From Sideroxyarcus sp045866275 (GTDB taxonomy: Bacteria > Pseudomonadota > Gammaproteobacteria > Burkholderiales > Gallionellaceae): 64,000 bases of DNA. A program made the translations under genes and the position numbers. The stretch lies in NCBI GenBank assembly GCA_045866275.1, contig BAAFRX010000006.1:1-64000 (forward strand), written 5' to 3'. The notes below the pieces were generated by a model. That model saw only the letters and a list, made by a program, of their open reading frames with translations. It searched no databases and had not been told where the DNA came from. Each line of letters starts with the position of its first letter. The stretch's first letter is position 1. Shown piece by piece: positions 15,806 to 25,866 of the stretch.

Positions 15806-17601
15806 ACACCGGCACCTGATGCAGAATTTCGCAGGGCCGACCCCGCCGAAGCGCCTGCATTGCCGACCGCCCCCTGCTCGCGCCGCCGCAAATAATCGAT
15901 TCGTGTTGCAGAGCGCGAAAGCTTCCCGGAAGAAGTGCGCGGCAAGGTGTGGCGCGGAACAAACTCGACGGCGCAACTAATCCCCAGCTCCTCGTGAATC
16001 TCACGATGCAGGCGCCGGGTCAGCAGCAGCAATTCCTTCTCCTCGGTTATGTTGCATTGAACCACAACGACCGCTTCCTCGACGCCGTCGTTCACGATCG
16101 AAAAGGCCGATGCATCCAACGAGCGCAGCTCCGGCTGCCGCTCCACGATAAGCTCGATGTCCTGTGGCCAAATGTTGCGTCCGTTAATGATCAGCATATC
16201 CTTGTGGCGTCCCGTCACGACAATGTTGCCGTCAACCAGATACCCGATATCTCCAGTATCGAGCCAGCCGTCCGGAGAAAGCGCGAGCCGGGTTTGTTCG
16301 GGTAACCGGAAGTAGCCCGACATCACGCTCGGACCTCGGACTTTGATCCGACCGACACACAGATCAGGCACGACCCGATCCTGCTCGTCACGGATCTCAA
16401 CCTCATGCCCGGCCAACGCCACGCCGCAACGCACAAAAGCGCTGCCCATGCCAACGGGCACAGGAACGGCACGCAAATTATCCGCAAGTGCATCGGAATC
16501 GATCCAGTCAACTACAACGCCTTGCCGCAACGGGGCGAAACTGATGGCCACCGTTGCTTCCGCCATACCATAACTGGGGACGAAAGCCAGCGGATCAAAA
16601 CCGGCCGGAATGAGCAGATTGGCAAAACGCTCCAGCACTTCGGCGCGAATCGGCTCCGCACCGATCCCGGCAACGCGCCAGGAGGAAAGGTCGTAACGGG
16701 CCACATCTTCCGGGCGAATCCGGCGCGCGCACAGCTCGTAACCAAACGGCGGGCTGAACGCAATCGTTGCCCGGTTCGCGCTCATCAATTCCAGCCAGCG
16801 CCGGGGGCGCATGGCAAAATCTCGAGTATCGATATAATCAACCGAACGCTGGGTGGCGACCAGGACCAACAGACAGCCAACCAGCCCCATGTCGTGATAG
16901 AACGGCAGCCAGGATGCACAGCGATCATCCGCACGCATCATGACCCCTTGTTGCGCCACCCCAACCAGGTTGGCCATGACCGTCTGCTGCGTGATCACCA
17001 CCCCCCGGGGGAAGCCGGTACTGCCGGACGTGAATTGCAGGTAAGCCGTTTCGTTCGGACCACTGGGCTGCAACACCACATCCAGCTCCGGCAATTCATC
17101 GAATTCGTCCGGCGTACCAACAAAAATGAGGCCAACCCCTTCGGCTGCCTCAATCAGAAAACGCGCCAATTGGTTCGACGCCATTGCGACAGAAGCGCCC
17201 GCCCCCTGCAAAAGCCCACGCAACTTGCTGACGTAGGCTGCGTGTCCGCCCAGATTAACCACCGCCGGCAACGCCACCGGAACCAGGCCGGCATATTGGC
17301 AGGCAAAAAAGAACCGCACAAAGTCAGGACTCGTCTCCGCGACAATCGCAACCCGCGCGCCCCGCTCCAGATGCAGGGAGCACAGACGCCGCGCCAGGGT
17401 AATCGCCTGCAGACGAAGTTCGCGATAGGGGAGGACCGCGGTCAACTTGCCCCCGCCGGAATAAAAATTCGCCCCGGTTTTACCTTGGGCCGCATAGTCG
17501 AGCGCATCTGCCAGGGTGGCAAAATCCGCGCCTCTCAACGGCAATGAGCTCTCTATCGGCGTTGGCAACACAGCGCCTTTAACATCAGCCTTCTGATTCA
17601 A
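15802..17601 (-). CDS. Fatty acyl-AMP ligase (acyl-ACP synthetase) of the ceramide operon
   Basis: About 599 aa of the ANL superfamily, FAAL type. It has the A3 phosphate loop YLQFTSGSTGFPRGVV, A5 motif SYGMAEATVAIS, A7/A8 motifs GWLDTGDIGYL and GRHKDMLIINGRNIWPQDIE, and a C-terminal lysine-bearing region TSSGKLSRSATR. It would activate a fatty acid as acyl-AMP and load it onto the neighbouring ACP for serine palmitoyltransferase (AasR-like role in Caulobacter). TTG 17601 is preferred because AGGGGA lies about 8 bases upstream; an ATG at 17706 without a clear Shine-Dalgarno would add 35 residues. It is the first gene of the minus-strand operon. Confidence 0.85.
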   Translation of the reverse strand: MNQKADVKGAVLPTPIESSLPLRGADFATLADALDYAAQGKTGANFYSGGGKLTAVLPYRELRLQAITLARRLCSLHLERGARVAIVAETSPDFVRFFFACQYAGLVPVALPAVVNLGGHAAYVSKLRGLLQGAGASVAMASNQLARFLIEAAEGVGLIFVGTPDEFDELPELDVVLQPSGPNETAYLQFTSGSTGFPRGVVITQQTVMANLVGVAQQGVMMRADDRCASWLPFYHDMGLVGCLLVLVATQRSVDYIDTRDFAMRPRRWLELMSANRATIAFSPPFGYELCARRIRPEDVARYDLSSWRVAGIGAEPIRAEVLERFANLLIPAGFDPLAFVPSYGMAEATVAISFAPLRQGVVVDWIDSDALADNLRAVPVPVGMGSAFVRCGVALAGHEVEIRDEQDRVVPDLCVGRIKVRGPSVMSGYFRLPEQTRLALSPDGWLDTGDIGYLVDGNIVVTGRHKDMLIINGRNIWPQDIELIVERQPELRSLDASAFSIVNDGVEEAVVVVQCNITEEKELLLLTRRLHREIHEELGISCAVEFVPRHTLPRTSSGKLSRSATRIDYLRRREQGAVGNAGASAGSALRNSASGAGV

Positions 17602-18325
17602 TTTACATTCCCCTATACCGTCCACGCATGAGTCGAACCAACCCGCCCGCAATTCCAAATGGTGCCACCATACTCCCGAACGCCATCCCGATGAAGGTGC
17701 TGCCAAAAAAGATTCCCGTACCCAAAGCCCTCAATTGTCAATTGGAACTCGTGTTGCGAAGCGTCAAACACGCTCTGGCATTTTTTCGCAATCTTGCAGT
17801 GCGCTGAAAATTTCAAAGCCGATCGGTGGCAAACTGCAAAAAAACGCCCCGCACCCGGAAAAAAATTCACCTTCAAAACCATTTTGATGCCGAATGGTCA
17901 CAACGCCCAATTTCGGGCTTTGGAATTATAATGTCCCCGGGAGCAAGTCGCAAACCCAAGCGCACAAAGCTCGTGCGGGCAACTCGGCAGAAATACGCCG
18001 ACACCGCTTCCGGTCAGGCCACCGCAAACGCGCGCAATTCTCACGAACGCCTGCAGCAGGGCAGAATCGACGCGCTTTTTTACCCCGCATGTTGGTATAG
18101 TGCGATTTTCCGCGCCCAGCCTGACACGAGCGATGTTGTTTTGGGTTGGCGCGCCAATGAACTGAAGGAACGGGTGGTAATTTACGGGTACGGGAGGGGC
18201 TCGCGACCCATATATATTCAGGAAGGCAGTGGCCGGAACTCCCCTTGCAACTCCAGAACACGCCCGGAAGATCAATTTTATCGAGAGCCGCTTTACTTCA
18301 ACCGTTCAGCCGCACTAATCTATCT
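17602..18325 (+). other. Divergent intergenic region between ceramide operon and RND pump
   Basis: About 720 bases without a convincing gene. Possible plus-strand -10 elements are TATAAT at 17937-17942 and an extended TGGTATAGT at 18093-18101, either of which could serve the pump operon. No operator palindrome, RNA gene or transposon end was recognised. The open frame at 17826-18329 has no family resemblance and no Shine-Dalgarno, so it is not called. Confidence 0.5.
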
Positions 18326-19558
18326 ATGACACCAGACCCGACCCAAAAACCCACGGTATTCATGAAAATTTCGTTACTCCTGCGGCACCGGCGCCAGATG
18401 GTTCCGGTATTCGTTGTCGGGCTACTATCCCTCCTGGGTGCGGCGTGGTACACCGGCTCAACCTCCGCCCAGGATGCAAAAAAAACGGGGGGCGCTGATG
18501 CTGCACAGGCAGTGCCTGTTATCGCCGTGCCAGCGCGCAGCGGCCCCTTCAAAATCTACCAGGATGCGCTCGGCACCGTGACGCCGCTCAATGCGACGGT
18601 CGTTCGCAGCCGGGTGGAAGGCTATCTGGTCAGTATCGCCTTCGAAGAAGGCACCATGGTCAAGACCGGCCAGATCCTGGCGCAGATCGACTCCCAACCG
18701 TTTGAAGTGCAAAACACGCTCGCCCAGATGCAGTTGAATCGCGCCCAGGCCCTGCTCGAAACTGCACGCGCCACGCTGGAACGCTATCGTACCTTGCTGG
18801 CACAGAATTCCATTTCCCGGCAGCAGGTCGATACCCAGGAATCCCTGGTGCGCCAATACGAGGCGACAGCGCAGGCGGAACAGGCTGCGTTTGAAAACGC
18901 GCAACGTCAGCTCGCCTATACCCGGATCAGTGCACCGATCAGTGGCCGTGTGGGCCTGCGTCAGGCAAGCCCGGGCAATGTGGTGCATCCATCGGATGCC
19001 AACGGCATCACCTCGATCACGCAATTGCAACCCATCGGGGTTGTTTTCCCGATCCAGGAAGATGCCCTGCCGCGCGTGCTGCAACGAATGCGTGGGGGCA
19101 AAACCATCACCGTCGATGTCTATGATCGCAGCGGAAAGGAAAAGCTCGGTCAAGGCCGGTTGCGGGCAGTGGATAATCAGATTGATCCCAGCACTGGAAC
19201 CATCAAGCTCAAAGCCGAATTCAAAAATAGTGAAAGCACGCTTTTCCCCAATCAGTTCGTCAACGTCAAAATGCTGATTGACACGCGCCCCAAGGCCATC
19301 CAGGTTCCGACGGCGGCCATCCAGCACGGCGTGTCAGGAACGTTTGTTTATGTCGTTAAAGCGGATCAGACCGTCGCCGTCACCCCCGTAAAAATCGGGC
19401 CGGCGCAAGGTGACACCACAGTCATCGAGGACGGTATCAGCGCGGGCGCAATGATTGTGGTCGAGGGCGCAGACCGGCTGCGCGACGGCGCCCCGGTTGA
19501 ACAGATCAAACGCGACCGTACCGCCGCCCCTGCCATACCGGACAAAAGCAACCCCTGA
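18326..19558 (+). CDS. RND efflux periplasmic adaptor (MdtA/AcrA-type)
   Basis: Membrane-fusion protein of about 410 aa. An N-terminal membrane anchor (VPVFVVGLLSLLGAAWYTG) is followed by a barrel-sandwich/lipoyl segment (VRSRVEGYLVSIAFEEGTMV), a helical hairpin (LAQMQLNRAQALLETARATL to EQAAFENAQRQL) and the second half lipoyl TRISAPISGRVGLRQ. It bridges the RND pumps and the outer-membrane channel encoded next. ATG 18326 is used; ATG 18362 gives a shorter N-terminus typical of the family and is equally possible. It is the first gene of a four-gene operon with two RND pumps, as in mdtABC. Confidence 0.88.
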   Translation: MTPDPTQKPTVFMKISLLLRHRRQMVPVFVVGLLSLLGAAWYTGSTSAQDAKKTGGADAAQAVPVIAVPARSGPFKIYQDALGTVTPLNATVVRSRVEGYLVSIAFEEGTMVKTGQILAQIDSQPFEVQNTLAQMQLNRAQALLETARATLERYRTLLAQNSISRQQVDTQESLVRQYEATAQAEQAAFENAQRQLAYTRISAPISGRVGLRQASPGNVVHPSDANGITSITQLQPIGVVFPIQEDALPRVLQRMRGGKTITVDVYDRSGKEKLGQGRLRAVDNQIDPSTGTIKLKAEFKNSESTLFPNQFVNVKMLIDTRPKAIQVPTAAIQHGVSGTFVYVVKADQTVAVTPVKIGPAQGDTTVIEDGISAGAMIVVEGADRLRDGAPVEQIKRDRTAAPAIPDKSNP

Positions 19559-19596
19559 ATGGGCCGACCCGCGCACTGCCCGCCCATCCCACGCTC

Positions 19597-22500
19597 ATGA
19601 ATCTTTCGCGCCCCTTCATTCTCCGCCCTGTGGCGACCTCGTTGCTGATGGTCGCGATTCTGCTGCTGGGCATATTCGCTTACCGGCTGCTGCCTTTATC
19701 GGCGCTGCCCAAGTTCGATTACCCGACCATTCAGGTGGTCACCCTCTACCCCGGCGCCAGTCCGGAAGTGGTCACCGCCACCCTCACCGCACCCCTTGAA
19801 CGGCAATTCAGCCGCATGCCGGGCCTCAACCAGATGACGTCGACCAGTTCCGGCGGCGCGTCGATCATCACCCTGCAATTCAGTCTGGATCTGCCGCTCG
19901 ATGTGGCCGAACAAGACGTGCAGGCCGCCCTCAACGCCGCCCTCAATATGCTGCCGCCGGACCTGCCCCAACTCCCGGTTTACAGCAAGATCAACCCGGC
20001 AGACACGCCCATCATCACGCTCGCATTGACGTCAAAAACCTTGCCGTTGTCGCAGCTGCAACAATTGGCCGAAACCCGCTTGACGGCAAAACTTTCCCAA
20101 CTCTCCGGGGTGGGACTGGTCAGTGTCAGCGGCGGGCAACGCCCGGCCATTCGGGTTCAAGCCAATCCAAAGATTCTCGCCGCCTACCAGCTTTCGCTCG
20201 ACGACCTGCGTGGCGCCATCCACACTGCCAATGCCAATCAGGCCAAGGGCGGTTTCGACGGGCCTGCGCTGGCATCCACGCTCAACGCCAACGACCAGCT
20301 TAAATCGGCCGACGAATTCCGGCGCATCATTGTCGCGTATCGCAACGGGGCGCCGGTGCGTTTGGCCGATGTAGCCAACGTCGCAGAGGGCGTCGAAAAT
20401 GCATATCTCGCCGCATGGGCCAACGAAACCCCCGCACTCATCGTCAACATCCAGCGCCAGCCCGGTGCCAATGTCATCGAAGTGGTCGATCGGATCAAGC
20501 GGCTATTGCCGCAACTGGAAGCGACACTCCCGCCGGCGGTGGACGTGGCGATACTGACTGACCGCACCGAGACCATTCGCACCTCGGTGCATGATGTACA
20601 GTTCGAGTTGCTGCTCGCGGTGGCGCTGGTGGTGATGGTCATCTTCCTGTTTCTGCGCAACGTATCGGCGACTCTCATTCCGGCCGTGGCGGTGCCGCTG
20701 TCGCTCATCGGCACGTTTGCCGTCATGTATCTCGCGGGTTTCTCGATCAACAATCTCACCCTGATGGCGCTCATCATCGCCACCGGATTCGTGGTGGACG
20801 ATGCGATCGTGATGATCGAAAACATCATGCGCCACATCGAGGCCGGCGAAACCCCTCTGGAGGCGGCGCTCAAAGGCGCGCGCCAGATCGGCTTTACCAT
20901 CGTCTCGCTGACGCTGTCATTGATTGCGGTGTTGATTCCCCTGCTCTTCATGGGTGATGTGGCGGGCCGCCTGTTCCGCGAGTTTGCCATCACCCTGGCG
21001 ATTGCCATTCTGATTTCGGCACTGGTTTCGCTGACGCTGACCCCCATGCTGTGCGCGCGCCTTCTGCGCCCTGTTCCAGAGGATCAGCAGGGTCGCTGGT
21101 TCCGCGCCAGTGGTGCCTGGCTGGATCGCCTCATTGCCCGCTATGGCCAAATACTCGAGTGGGTCCTTGATCGCCGCAGCCAGACTTTGCTGGTCGCGCT
21201 GGCAACGCTGGTGTTGACGATTGGCTTGTACCTGATCGTCCCCAAAGGCTTCTTCCCGATCCAGGATACCGGTGCGATTCAGGGGATCTCACAGGCACCC
21301 GCCTCTATTTCTTTTGGCGCCATGGCCGAACGCCAACAGGCCATCGGGCGCGTCATCCTGCGCGATCCCGCAGTGCAGAGTCTGTCCTCTTTCATCGGTG
21401 TGGACGGCAACAACCCCACCCTCAACAGCGGGCGCTTCCTGATCAACCTGAAACCCCTGGCCCAACGCGATGCCCGCGCCGACGAGGTGATGCGCCGCTT
21501 GCAGACCGCGCTTGCCAGCATCGATGGCATCGAATTATTTATGCAGCCGGTGCAGGATCTCACAGTCGAAGATCAGATCAGTCGCACGCAATTTCAGCTC
21601 TCGCTCGAATCAGCCGACACCGGCTTGCTGCGCGAATGGCTGCCGCGCCTGATGCAGCGCCTGCGCGATGAACCCAGGCTGGCTGATGTGGCCAGCGACC
21701 AGCAGGAAGGCGGGCTGCAGGCGCACGTTGACATGGACCGCGCGCGCGCCAGCCGACTGGGGGTCACGCCGCAGGCGGTGGACGATGCCTTGTACAGCGC
21801 GTTCGGCCAGCGCCAGGTCGCCACCCTGTTCACCCCAACCCGGCAACAAAGCGTCATCATCGAAGTCGCGCCCGAATTTCGCCGCAGCCTGGCCGACCTC
21901 GACAATATCTACATTGGCGCGTCCAATGGAAGCACGGCGTCCCCGCCGATGCAAATTCCTCTGGCGTCAATCGCGCAGATCAGTGAGCGCACGGCACCGC
22001 TGCTGCTGACCCGCATCGGCCAGTTTCCGGCGGCCATGATTTCGTTCAACCTCGCCCCGGGCGTCTCCCTCGGCGAGGCGGTTGACGTGATCGAGCGTGC
22101 CCGGCACGAGATTGGATTGCCCCCGGCAGTGGAACTCAAATTCAAGGGGTCGGCACTCGCCTTTCGCGCCTCGCTAACCAGCCAACTGGCCTTGATCCTG
22201 GCCGCAATCATCACGGTTTACATCGTGCTGGGGGTGCTCTACGAGAGTTATATTCACCCGCTCACGATTCTATCCACCCTGCCTTCGGCCGGCGTGGGCG
22301 CGCTGCTGGCGCTGATGCTTGCCGGCAATGACCTCAATGTGATTTCGGTCATTGGCATCATTCTCCTGATTGGCATTGTCATGAAGAACGCGATCATGAT
22401 GATCGATTTCGCGCTTGATGCGCAACGCGAGCAGGGAATGCCGCCTCGCGCGGCCATCTTCCAGGCGTGTCTGTTGCGTTTCCGCCCGATCCTGATGACC

Positions 22501-22728
22501 ACGCTGGCGGCGCTATTGGCCGCGCTGCCTCTCATGTTCAGTTGGGGCATGGGTTCCGAACTGCGCCACCCCTTGGGCATTACGCTGGTGGGCGGGCTGA
22601 TTGTCAGCCAGATGCTGACCTTGTTCACCACACCGGTGGTCTATCTGGCCTTTGACCGCCTGGCACACCCGCCGCATCGGTCGAATGCGGTGCAACCGGT
22701 GACCCAGAACGGCGAAGAAACGAGCTGA
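19597..22728 (+). CDS. RND efflux pump subunit, MdtB/MdtC-like (first)
   Basis: Inner-membrane proton-driven RND transporter of 1043 aa with the 12-helix, two-large-periplasmic-loop design. The N-terminus RPFILRPVATSLLMVAILLL is typical. TM4 has the proton-relay pair in GFVVDDAIVMIENI, and TM10 has the lysine of GIVMKNAIMMIDFAL. Its closest remembered families are the MdtB/MdtC heteromeric pumps, as expected for tandem RND genes with one adaptor. The substrate cannot be read from sequence. It lies between the ceramide biosynthesis operon and a candidate ceramide synthase, so lipid or bile-salt-like amphiphile export is a hypothesis. Confidence 0.92.
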   Translation: MNLSRPFILRPVATSLLMVAILLLGIFAYRLLPLSALPKFDYPTIQVVTLYPGASPEVVTATLTAPLERQFSRMPGLNQMTSTSSGGASIITLQFSLDLPLDVAEQDVQAALNAALNMLPPDLPQLPVYSKINPADTPIITLALTSKTLPLSQLQQLAETRLTAKLSQLSGVGLVSVSGGQRPAIRVQANPKILAAYQLSLDDLRGAIHTANANQAKGGFDGPALASTLNANDQLKSADEFRRIIVAYRNGAPVRLADVANVAEGVENAYLAAWANETPALIVNIQRQPGANVIEVVDRIKRLLPQLEATLPPAVDVAILTDRTETIRTSVHDVQFELLLAVALVVMVIFLFLRNVSATLIPAVAVPLSLIGTFAVMYLAGFSINNLTLMALIIATGFVVDDAIVMIENIMRHIEAGETPLEAALKGARQIGFTIVSLTLSLIAVLIPLLFMGDVAGRLFREFAITLAIAILISALVSLTLTPMLCARLLRPVPEDQQGRWFRASGAWLDRLIARYGQILEWVLDRRSQTLLVALATLVLTIGLYLIVPKGFFPIQDTGAIQGISQAPASISFGAMAERQQAIGRVILRDPAVQSLSSFIGVDGNNPTLNSGRFLINLKPLAQRDARADEVMRRLQTALASIDGIELFMQPVQDLTVEDQISRTQFQLSLESADTGLLREWLPRLMQRLRDEPRLADVASDQQEGGLQAHVDMDRARASRLGVTPQAVDDALYSAFGQRQVATLFTPTRQQSVIIEVAPEFRRSLADLDNIYIGASNGSTASPPMQIPLASIAQISERTAPLLLTRIGQFPAAMISFNLAPGVSLGEAVDVIERARHEIGLPPAVELKFKGSALAFRASLTSQLALILAAIITVYIVLGVLYESYIHPLTILSTLPSAGVGALLALMLAGNDLNVISVIGIILLIGIVMKNAIMMIDFALDAQREQGMPPRAAIFQACLLRFRPILMTTLAALLAALPLMFSWGMGSELRHPLGITLVGGLIVSQMLTLFTTPVVYLAFDRLAHPPHRSNAVQPVTQNGEETS

Positions 22729-22737
22729 AGGGGCCCC

Positions 22738-25700
22738 ATGAATTTCAGCGCACCGTTCATCGCCCGTCCTGTCGCCACCACGCTGCTTACGCTCGGGCTG
22801 GTCCTGCTGGGCGCGTCCGCCCTGCGCCTGTTATCGATTGCGCCATTGCCCCGGGTGGATATCCCGACGATCAAGGTGACCGCTTCCTTGCCGGGCGCCA
22901 GTCCGGAAACCATGGCGGCCGCAGTGACCACGCCGCTCGAACGCTCGCTGGCCCGCATCGCCGGGATCACCGAAATGACTTCAAGCAGCGCGCTTGGCGC
23001 GACCCGAATCGTGCTGCAATTCGATCTCGACCGCGACATCAACGGTGCGGCACGCGACGTGCAGGCGGCATTGAATTCGGCACGCACGCTGCTACCCGCC
23101 GGGCTGCCGACCACCCCAAGCTATCGCAAAGTGAATCCGGGCGATGCGCCGATCGTGATTTTAAGCCTCACTTCGGACACCCTGAGCCAGGGCCAGATCT
23201 ACGATGCCGCCTCAACCATCATTTCGCAAAAACTGTCACGCCTCACAGGCGTTGGCGAAATCGAGATCGGCGGCAGTGCATTGCCGGCCGTGCGCGTCGA
23301 ACTCAATCCGCAAGCCATGCGCCAATACGACATCGGGTTCGAGCAAGTGCGCACAGCGATCGCGGCGGCCAACTCGAATCGTCCCCAGGGGATGCTCGAC
23401 GATGGCACGCGACGCTGGCAGATCTCCAGCAACGGCCAGGCACGCGACGCGGCCGAGTACCTGCCGCTGTTCGTGAAATACAGCCGCAGCGGTACGGCGG
23501 TGCAACTCAACGCGGTCGCCGACGTCATTGACTCGGTGGAAAACGTCCGCACTGCCGGCCGAACCAATGGCAAGCCTGCGGTGCTGGTCATTATTCGGCG
23601 GGAAGCCGGTGCCAATATCATTGAAACCGTGGAACGCATCCGGCATGCCATGCCCGCGTTACATGCAGCAATCCCGGCGGCCATTGATCTGACCACCGTC
23701 ATGGAACGCACCAGCACCATTCGCGCCTCCCTCCTCGACGCCGGGCACACCCTGGTCCTGGCCGTGGTGCTGGTCGCCTTGGTCGTGCTGCTATTCCTGC
23801 GCAATGTCCGCGCCGCCCTCATTCCCGCCATCGCAGTGCCGGTTTCGCTGATCGGCACGTTCGCCTTTATGTATTTGCTTGATTACAGCCTCGATACCCT
23901 GTCGCTGATGGCGCTCACCATCGCGGTCGGCTTCGTGGTTGACGACACCATCGTGGTGCTCGAAAACATTTCACGCCATGTTGAAAACGGCACACCGCCG
24001 TTTGCCGCCGCACTGATTGGCGCACGGGAAGTCGGCTCCACGGTGTTGAGCATGACGCTGGTGCTGATCGCCGTGTTCATTCCGATGCTTTTCATGGGCG
24101 GCTACGTCGGCTTGTTCGTTCGCGAGTTTGCCGTGACCCTGACCATCGCGATTCTGATTTCGTTGCTGGTGGCGCTGACCACCGCGCCCATGCTGTGCGC
24201 GCGCCTGCTCAAACCGGCCGGTCACCATCCCCGCACCGGCCGTTTCCACGCCTGGAGTGAAAATGCGTTTGCCGCCCTGTCGCAGCGCTATGCGCGCAGT
24301 CTGGACTGGACCCTCCATCATGCGCCGCTCGCACTGTTCATCCTGCTCGCCACCATCGGTCTCAACCTCTATCTGTACGTCATCATCCCCAAGAGTTTCT
24401 TCCCGCCCCAGGACACCGGCCAACTGACCGGCAGTATTCAAGGGGATCAGAGCGCTTCTTTCCAGATCATGCGGAAAAAACTGGAGGACGTCGTCAACAT
24501 CGTGCGTGCCGACCGCGCGGTCGAAAATGCGATGGGTTATACCGGCGGCGGCCCGCGCAACACCGGATCGCTGTTCGTCATGCTCAAACCGCTGGCGCAA
24601 CGCACCGATAGCGCGGAGCAGGTCGTCGCCCGCCTGAACACCCGCCTTGCCCGGGAAGCCGGCGTCAGTGTCTTTCTGAATCCGGTGCAGGACATCCGGG
24701 TGGGTGGCCGCCAGAGCCGCTCCTTCTACGAATACACGATCCAGGCGGACGATCTCGAACTGCTGCAACGCTGGGAACCCAGAATTCGCCAGGCGCTGGC
24801 GCACGTGCCGCAACTGATGGATGTCAACACCGACACCCAAAGCAAGGGGCTGCAAACGACGCTGGATATCGATCGCGACACCGCGGCCCGTCTCGGCGTC
24901 AGCCTGCGGGAGATCGATGCTGTACTCAACGACGCTTTTACCCAGCGGCCCGTCTCGACCCGCTACCTGCCGATGAACCAATACCAGGTGGTGATGGGAG
25001 TCGCCCCCGAGTACGCGCAGTCGCCGGCCGCGCTTGACCCTCTTGCGGTCAGTGATGCACAGGGACGGCAAGTGCCGCTGTCGATGCTGGCCCGCCATCA
25101 ACAAACCGAAACCTCACTCGGCGTCAACCACCATTCCATGCTTGCCGCCTCCACCATTTCGTTCAATCTGCCCCGCGGCGTTTCGTTGTCGCAAGCGACG
25201 CAGGCCATTGAAAACGCCATGCGCAATATCGCGGTTCCCAGCACGATACGCGGCGCCTTTCAGGGCTCGGCCCGCGCCTTCCGGGAAGTGCTTGACAGCC
25301 AGCCCGCGCTCATCCTGGCCGCCGTGCTGACGCTGTACATCGTGCTCGGCATCCTGTACGAAAGTTTTGTGCACCCGCTGACCATCCTCTCGACCCTGCC
25401 CTCTGCCGGGGTCGGTGCCTTGCTGGCGCTGATCGTGTTCCAGACCGACTTCAGTGTCATCGCCCTGATTGGCATCTTCATGCTGATCGGCATCGTCATG
25501 AAGAATGCAATCATGATGATCGACGTCGCGCTCGAGACCCAACGCAATTCGGCCGCCGCTCCCCGCGACGCGATTTTCCACGCATCTTTGCTGCGTTTTC
25601 GCCCGATTCTGATGACCACGCTGGCCGCGCTGCTAGCGGCGATTCCGCTGGCATTGGGCAGCGGCGACGGCGCCGAGATGCGCCAGCCGCTGGGCATCGC

Positions 25701-25866
25701 CATCGGCGGCGGTCTGGTGGCCAGCCAGTTGCTGACGCTTTACACCACCCCCGTGGTTTATCTTTATCTCGACCGCGTCAGCCGGTGGCTCAGCACGCTG
25801 TTCCGTCGCCGGTCGCGGCATGCGCTAGGCACCGCATCCCCTTTCATGGCAGACTCGACCCAATGA
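22738..25866 (+). CDS. RND efflux pump subunit, MdtB/MdtC-like (second)
   Basis: Second RND transporter, 1042 aa, paralogous to the preceding gene. It has the same start pattern (MNFSAPFIARPVATTLLTLG), relay pair GFVVDDTIVVLENI in TM4 and GIVMKNAIMMIDVAL in TM10. It begins 9 bases after the first pump and ends overlapping the outer-membrane factor by ATGA. Two different RND subunits with one adaptor suggest a heterotrimeric pump like MdtBC, where only one subunit type may couple protons. Both copies here keep the relay residues, so neither is visibly inactive. Confidence 0.92.
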   Translation: MNFSAPFIARPVATTLLTLGLVLLGASALRLLSIAPLPRVDIPTIKVTASLPGASPETMAAAVTTPLERSLARIAGITEMTSSSALGATRIVLQFDLDRDINGAARDVQAALNSARTLLPAGLPTTPSYRKVNPGDAPIVILSLTSDTLSQGQIYDAASTIISQKLSRLTGVGEIEIGGSALPAVRVELNPQAMRQYDIGFEQVRTAIAAANSNRPQGMLDDGTRRWQISSNGQARDAAEYLPLFVKYSRSGTAVQLNAVADVIDSVENVRTAGRTNGKPAVLVIIRREAGANIIETVERIRHAMPALHAAIPAAIDLTTVMERTSTIRASLLDAGHTLVLAVVLVALVVLLFLRNVRAALIPAIAVPVSLIGTFAFMYLLDYSLDTLSLMALTIAVGFVVDDTIVVLENISRHVENGTPPFAAALIGAREVGSTVLSMTLVLIAVFIPMLFMGGYVGLFVREFAVTLTIAILISLLVALTTAPMLCARLLKPAGHHPRTGRFHAWSENAFAALSQRYARSLDWTLHHAPLALFILLATIGLNLYLYVIIPKSFFPPQDTGQLTGSIQGDQSASFQIMRKKLEDVVNIVRADRAVENAMGYTGGGPRNTGSLFVMLKPLAQRTDSAEQVVARLNTRLAREAGVSVFLNPVQDIRVGGRQSRSFYEYTIQADDLELLQRWEPRIRQALAHVPQLMDVNTDTQSKGLQTTLDIDRDTAARLGVSLREIDAVLNDAFTQRPVSTRYLPMNQYQVVMGVAPEYAQSPAALDPLAVSDAQGRQVPLSMLARHQQTETSLGVNHHSMLAASTISFNLPRGVSLSQATQAIENAMRNIAVPSTIRGAFQGSARAFREVLDSQPALILAAVLTLYIVLGILYESFVHPLTILSTLPSAGVGALLALIVFQTDFSVIALIGIFMLIGIVMKNAIMMIDVALETQRNSAAAPRDAIFHASLLRFRPILMTTLAALLAAIPLALGSGDGAEMRQPLGIAIGGGLVASQLLTLYTTPVVYLYLDRVSRWLSTLFRRRSRHALGTASPFMADSTQ

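Noticed and set aside
17826..18329. Open frame of 167 codons between the ceramide and RND operons
   Set aside because: No ribosome site, low-complexity basic composition and no family resemblance; it is treated as intergenic.
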